A stretch of DNA of 64,000 bases, taken from Microbispora amethystogenes (GTDB lineage Bacteria > Actinomycetota > Actinomycetes > Streptosporangiales > Streptosporangiaceae). The stretch lies in NCBI RefSeq assembly GCF_016863015.1, contig NZ_BOOB01000007.1, positions 89,844 to 153,843 on the forward strand, given 5' to 3'. Each line of letters starts with the position of its first letter. Position 1 is the first letter of the stretch. The notes under the pieces were generated by a model. That model saw only the letters and a program-made list of their open reading frames with translations, was not told where the DNA came from and did no database searches. Positions 62,132 through 64,000 of the stretch are shown here, piece by piece. The position numbers and the translations under genes were made by a program.

Positions 62132-63790
62132 ATGGACGTGACTCCCCCCGGCGCGGCAGGCAGGGCCTCCCGCCCGTCCCGAAATACCCCTTCCGGAATC
62201 CCGCTGGTGCTGCGCCGCCTCGCCGTCGGGCTCGCGGGCGCCGCCCTCGCGATGCTCGCCGCAGCCGCATGCGCGCTCTCCTTCGAGGATCTGCGGGCAC
62301 TGGCCGTCTCCGGACGCGCCGAGCCCCGCCTCGCCTACCTCTATCCCGCTGCCTTCGACATCCTGCTCGTCGTCGCCCTGGTCAGCGTGCCCGTGTTGCG
62401 GGGCGCGCGTCTCCTGGTGCGGGTGCAGGCGGGCTTCGTCCTGCTGGTCCTCCTCGCGTCCGCCGCCGCCGCGAACGCCTCGGCCGCCATGGGCGTCTCC
62501 TTCGATCCCGAGGACGCCGCGCTCGTCGTCGCGCTCCTGCCCTGGGTGATGCTCACCGTCGGGCTGTGGTTGCTGCTGCTCCTGCTGAAGCACGTGCGGA
62601 CCAACCGGGCCGACCTCGACCTGGACGGCGACTCCGACGAGGGCCTCCTGCCGTTCGACGGCGAGCCCATGAGCAGGCGCGCCCCCCTGCCCGCCGCCAC
62701 CGCCCCCTACCCCGCCGTCCCTTATCCCGCCGTCCACGAGGAACGGCACGCTCCCCCGCATCCGCCCGGCGAGGAGCATGCCGCCTCGCTGCAGCCCGCG
62801 CCCGAGGCCGTGGCGCCGCCTGGCTATGTCCCCCCGCTGCCGGTCAGCCCGGTCTCCGAAACCGTCGCACCACCCGAGTACGCCCCGCCCCTGCCGGTCA
62901 TCGCTCCGGCGGACGACGAGACGACCGGCCCCCACGCCGCGGAGCCCGGCCCCGTCACCCCTGACGCCGTCACTCCTGACACCGACGAGGACGGCGTACG
63001 GCTGCCTCCCGAGGCGGTCCCCGGCGAAACGGTGTCCAAGGCCGAGGCCGCCGAGGACCGGGACGACCCCGAGGCCTTGGCGGTCGTGCCCCCGACGGCG
63101 GCGCCCCCGACGCCCCCCGTGACGGAGCTTCCCCTGGAGGAGCCCGCCGAGGAGGCCGTGGAGCAGACCACAGCGCAGACCACCGAGCAGTCCACGGCGC
63201 AGAACGACGTGGGGATGTCGGAGCCGGCTCGGAACGCGTCGTCCGATGAGACGGCCGAGGCGGCTGCGCCCGCCCCGGAGCCCGTCGCCGACGAGACTTC
63301 CGAGAAGCTCGACCCTGCCGTCACCGGTTCCGCCGAGAACCCCGCCCCCGAGAACCCTCAGAGCCCCGCGGAACCCGGCCCGGCCGAGCAGACGGCCCCG
63401 CCCCGGCGGAACCGGCCGGTGCGCTGGGGTGATCTCGTCCGGCCCCACACCGGCGACGTCCTCGTGCATCCCCGGCCGAAGCCGGCGGCGGAGGAGACTC
63501 CCGAGCCGGACGGCATCGCGGACGGCCCGCAAGTGGACGACACGCAGGTGGATGACGCACAGGACGAGGCGGGCATCGACACCCAGCCGCTCCGCACCAT
63601 CCGCGACGTCCCCGACCCCGCGCACGCGGCGGACTGCGCCGAACCGGACGAGCAGGCCGCACGGCACGACCAGTACGTCGCCGAGGACGGCGAGCAGTCC
63701 TCTCAGGAGACCACCCAGGACGGCGGAGATTCCGTGCCCCTGGCACCGCCGTCGGGCCGGATGCGCAGCACCCCCCGCCCGCCCGCCTGA
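62132..63790 (+). CDS. DUF2637 membrane protein with long disordered acidic tail
   Basis: A 552-residue protein. The first 170 residues carry about four membrane helices in the pattern of DUF2637, the domain of the plasmid-spread protein SpdB2: LRRLAVGLAGAALAMLAAAA, SFEDLRALAVSG, LAYLYPAAFDILLVVALVS and a last helix VMLTVGLWLLLLLL. The remaining 380 residues are Pro/Glu/Ala-rich, acidic and probably disordered (EEPAEEAVEQTTAQTTEQ type), with a basic patch RRNRPVRWGDLVRPH near residue 430. ATG 62132 lies eight bases after TAGGCT, so it may be leaderless. DUF2637 occurs in chromosomes as well as plasmids; its role here is unknown. Confidence 0.85.
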   Translation: MDVTPPGAAGRASRPSRNTPSGIPLVLRRLAVGLAGAALAMLAAAACALSFEDLRALAVSGRAEPRLAYLYPAAFDILLVVALVSVPVLRGARLLVRVQAGFVLLVLLASAAAANASAAMGVSFDPEDAALVVALLPWVMLTVGLWLLLLLLKHVRTNRADLDLDGDSDEGLLPFDGEPMSRRAPLPAATAPYPAVPYPAVHEERHAPPHPPGEEHAASLQPAPEAVAPPGYVPPLPVSPVSETVAPPEYAPPLPVIAPADDETTGPHAAEPGPVTPDAVTPDTDEDGVRLPPEAVPGETVSKAEAAEDRDDPEALAVVPPTAAPPTPPVTELPLEEPAEEAVEQTTAQTTEQSTAQNDVGMSEPARNASSDETAEAAAPAPEPVADETSEKLDPAVTGSAENPAPENPQSPAEPGPAEQTAPPRRNRPVRWGDLVRPHTGDVLVHPRPKPAAEETPEPDGIADGPQVDDTQVDDAQDEAGIDTQPLRTIRDVPDPAHAADCAEPDEQAARHDQYVAEDGEQSSQETTQDGGDSVPLAPPSGRMRSTPRPPA

Positions 63791-63907
63791 CGAGGCGGCC
63801 TGTAGGGGGTCACGTGGACCCGCGGCAGCCACGGACGGGTCGTACGTACCCGCACAGGGGCCGGGCCGCGGTTCCCGCAGCCGGCGTGGAGTGGGCCGGC
63901 CAGGTGC

Positions 63908-64000
63908 GAACGCGGTGCAGGCCACGAACGCGGTGCAGGCCACGAACGCGGTGCAGGCCACGAACGCGGTGCAGGCCACGAACGCGGTGCAGGCCACGAA
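63908..64000. repeat. 18-bp tandem repeat running off the window
   Basis: Five exact copies of an 18-bp unit (GAACGCGGTGCAGGCCAC, first at 63908) are followed by a partial sixth at the window end. Each unit contains GTG-CAGGC-CAC, a short dyad. The true length of the array lies beyond the window. It is not interrupted by spacers, so it is not CRISPR-like. Confidence 0.97.

Noticed and set aside
61931..63997. Long minus-strand frame through the DUF2637 gene and the terminal repeats, starting with TAFVAC hexapeptides
   Set aside because: It is antisense to a convincing DUF2637 protein and its composition is Gly/Arg-rich without domains. The repeats simply stay open in this frame.
63908..64000. 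CRISPR array
   Set aside because: The 18-bp units are contiguous and identical, with no spacers and no cas genes in the window.

Overview
The window is one contiguous piece of a very high-GC actinomycete chromosome. GTG, TTG and probable leaderless starts are common. The gene content (two SARP/STAND regulators, a SpoIIE-type phosphatase, class F sortases, IdeR, Tat and Sec secreted proteins, a DUF2637 protein) fits a filamentous actinobacterium, plausibly of the Streptosporangiales; the family-level guess is inference. The only clear departure from high GC is about 57.9-59.3 kb.

Layout. 1-9.2 kb: the 3' end of a thiolase on the minus strand, an unknown protein, then a cell-surface locus. That locus has two class F sortases, three secreted proteins whose tails share the motif TPxGGAxTG instead of LPxTG, and one membrane-anchored protein between the two sortase units. 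9.3-24.8 kb: housekeeping and regulation. It holds an LCAD-like acyl-CoA dehydrogenase, a FAD monooxygenase divergent from its TetR, a PAS-GAF-SpoIIE-ATPase protein, IdeR, a UdgX-type uracil-DNA glycosylase, PdxH, a citrate synthase, a 917-residue membrane protein ending in a periplasmic-binding domain, SerC, an ECF sigma factor with a membrane partner, and a rhomboid protease. 24.9-33.4 kb: a collagen-like secreted protein, enoyl-CoA hydratase plus SDR, a STAS protein, a CbiM(N)/CbiQ/CbiO metal transporter with a Nur-like box, a GT2 glycosyltransferase and a small EF-hand protein.

33.4-43.2 kb: a TetR-monooxygenase pair with strong operator-like repeats, then five minus-strand genes in a row: a nitroreductase-hemerythrin fusion, a SARP/STAND regulator, a stand-alone hemerythrin, a tandem split-barrel flavoprotein and an MFS exporter. 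The same two domain types thus occur once fused and once as neighbouring genes. 43.7-52.1 kb: GNAT, a Tat-exported amine/amino-acid oxidase, a DrrAB-type ABC exporter with 22-bp-spaced direct repeats, a second SARP/STAND gene convergent on it, and another GNAT. 52.2-57.9 kb: secreted proteins (a 72-residue aromatic-rich peptide, an orphan 5'-nucleotidase C-terminal domain, a beta-helix/ricin-lectin protein) and a hydrolase. 57.9-59.3 kb: a lower-GC, gene-poor stretch. 59.3-64 kb: tRNA-Thr(UGU), rlmB, cysS, a DUF2637 protein and an 18-bp tandem repeat that runs off the window.

The two loci most worth following up are the dual-sortase surface locus (2.4-9.1 kb) and the hemerythrin/flavin/SARP cluster (35.9-43.2 kb).
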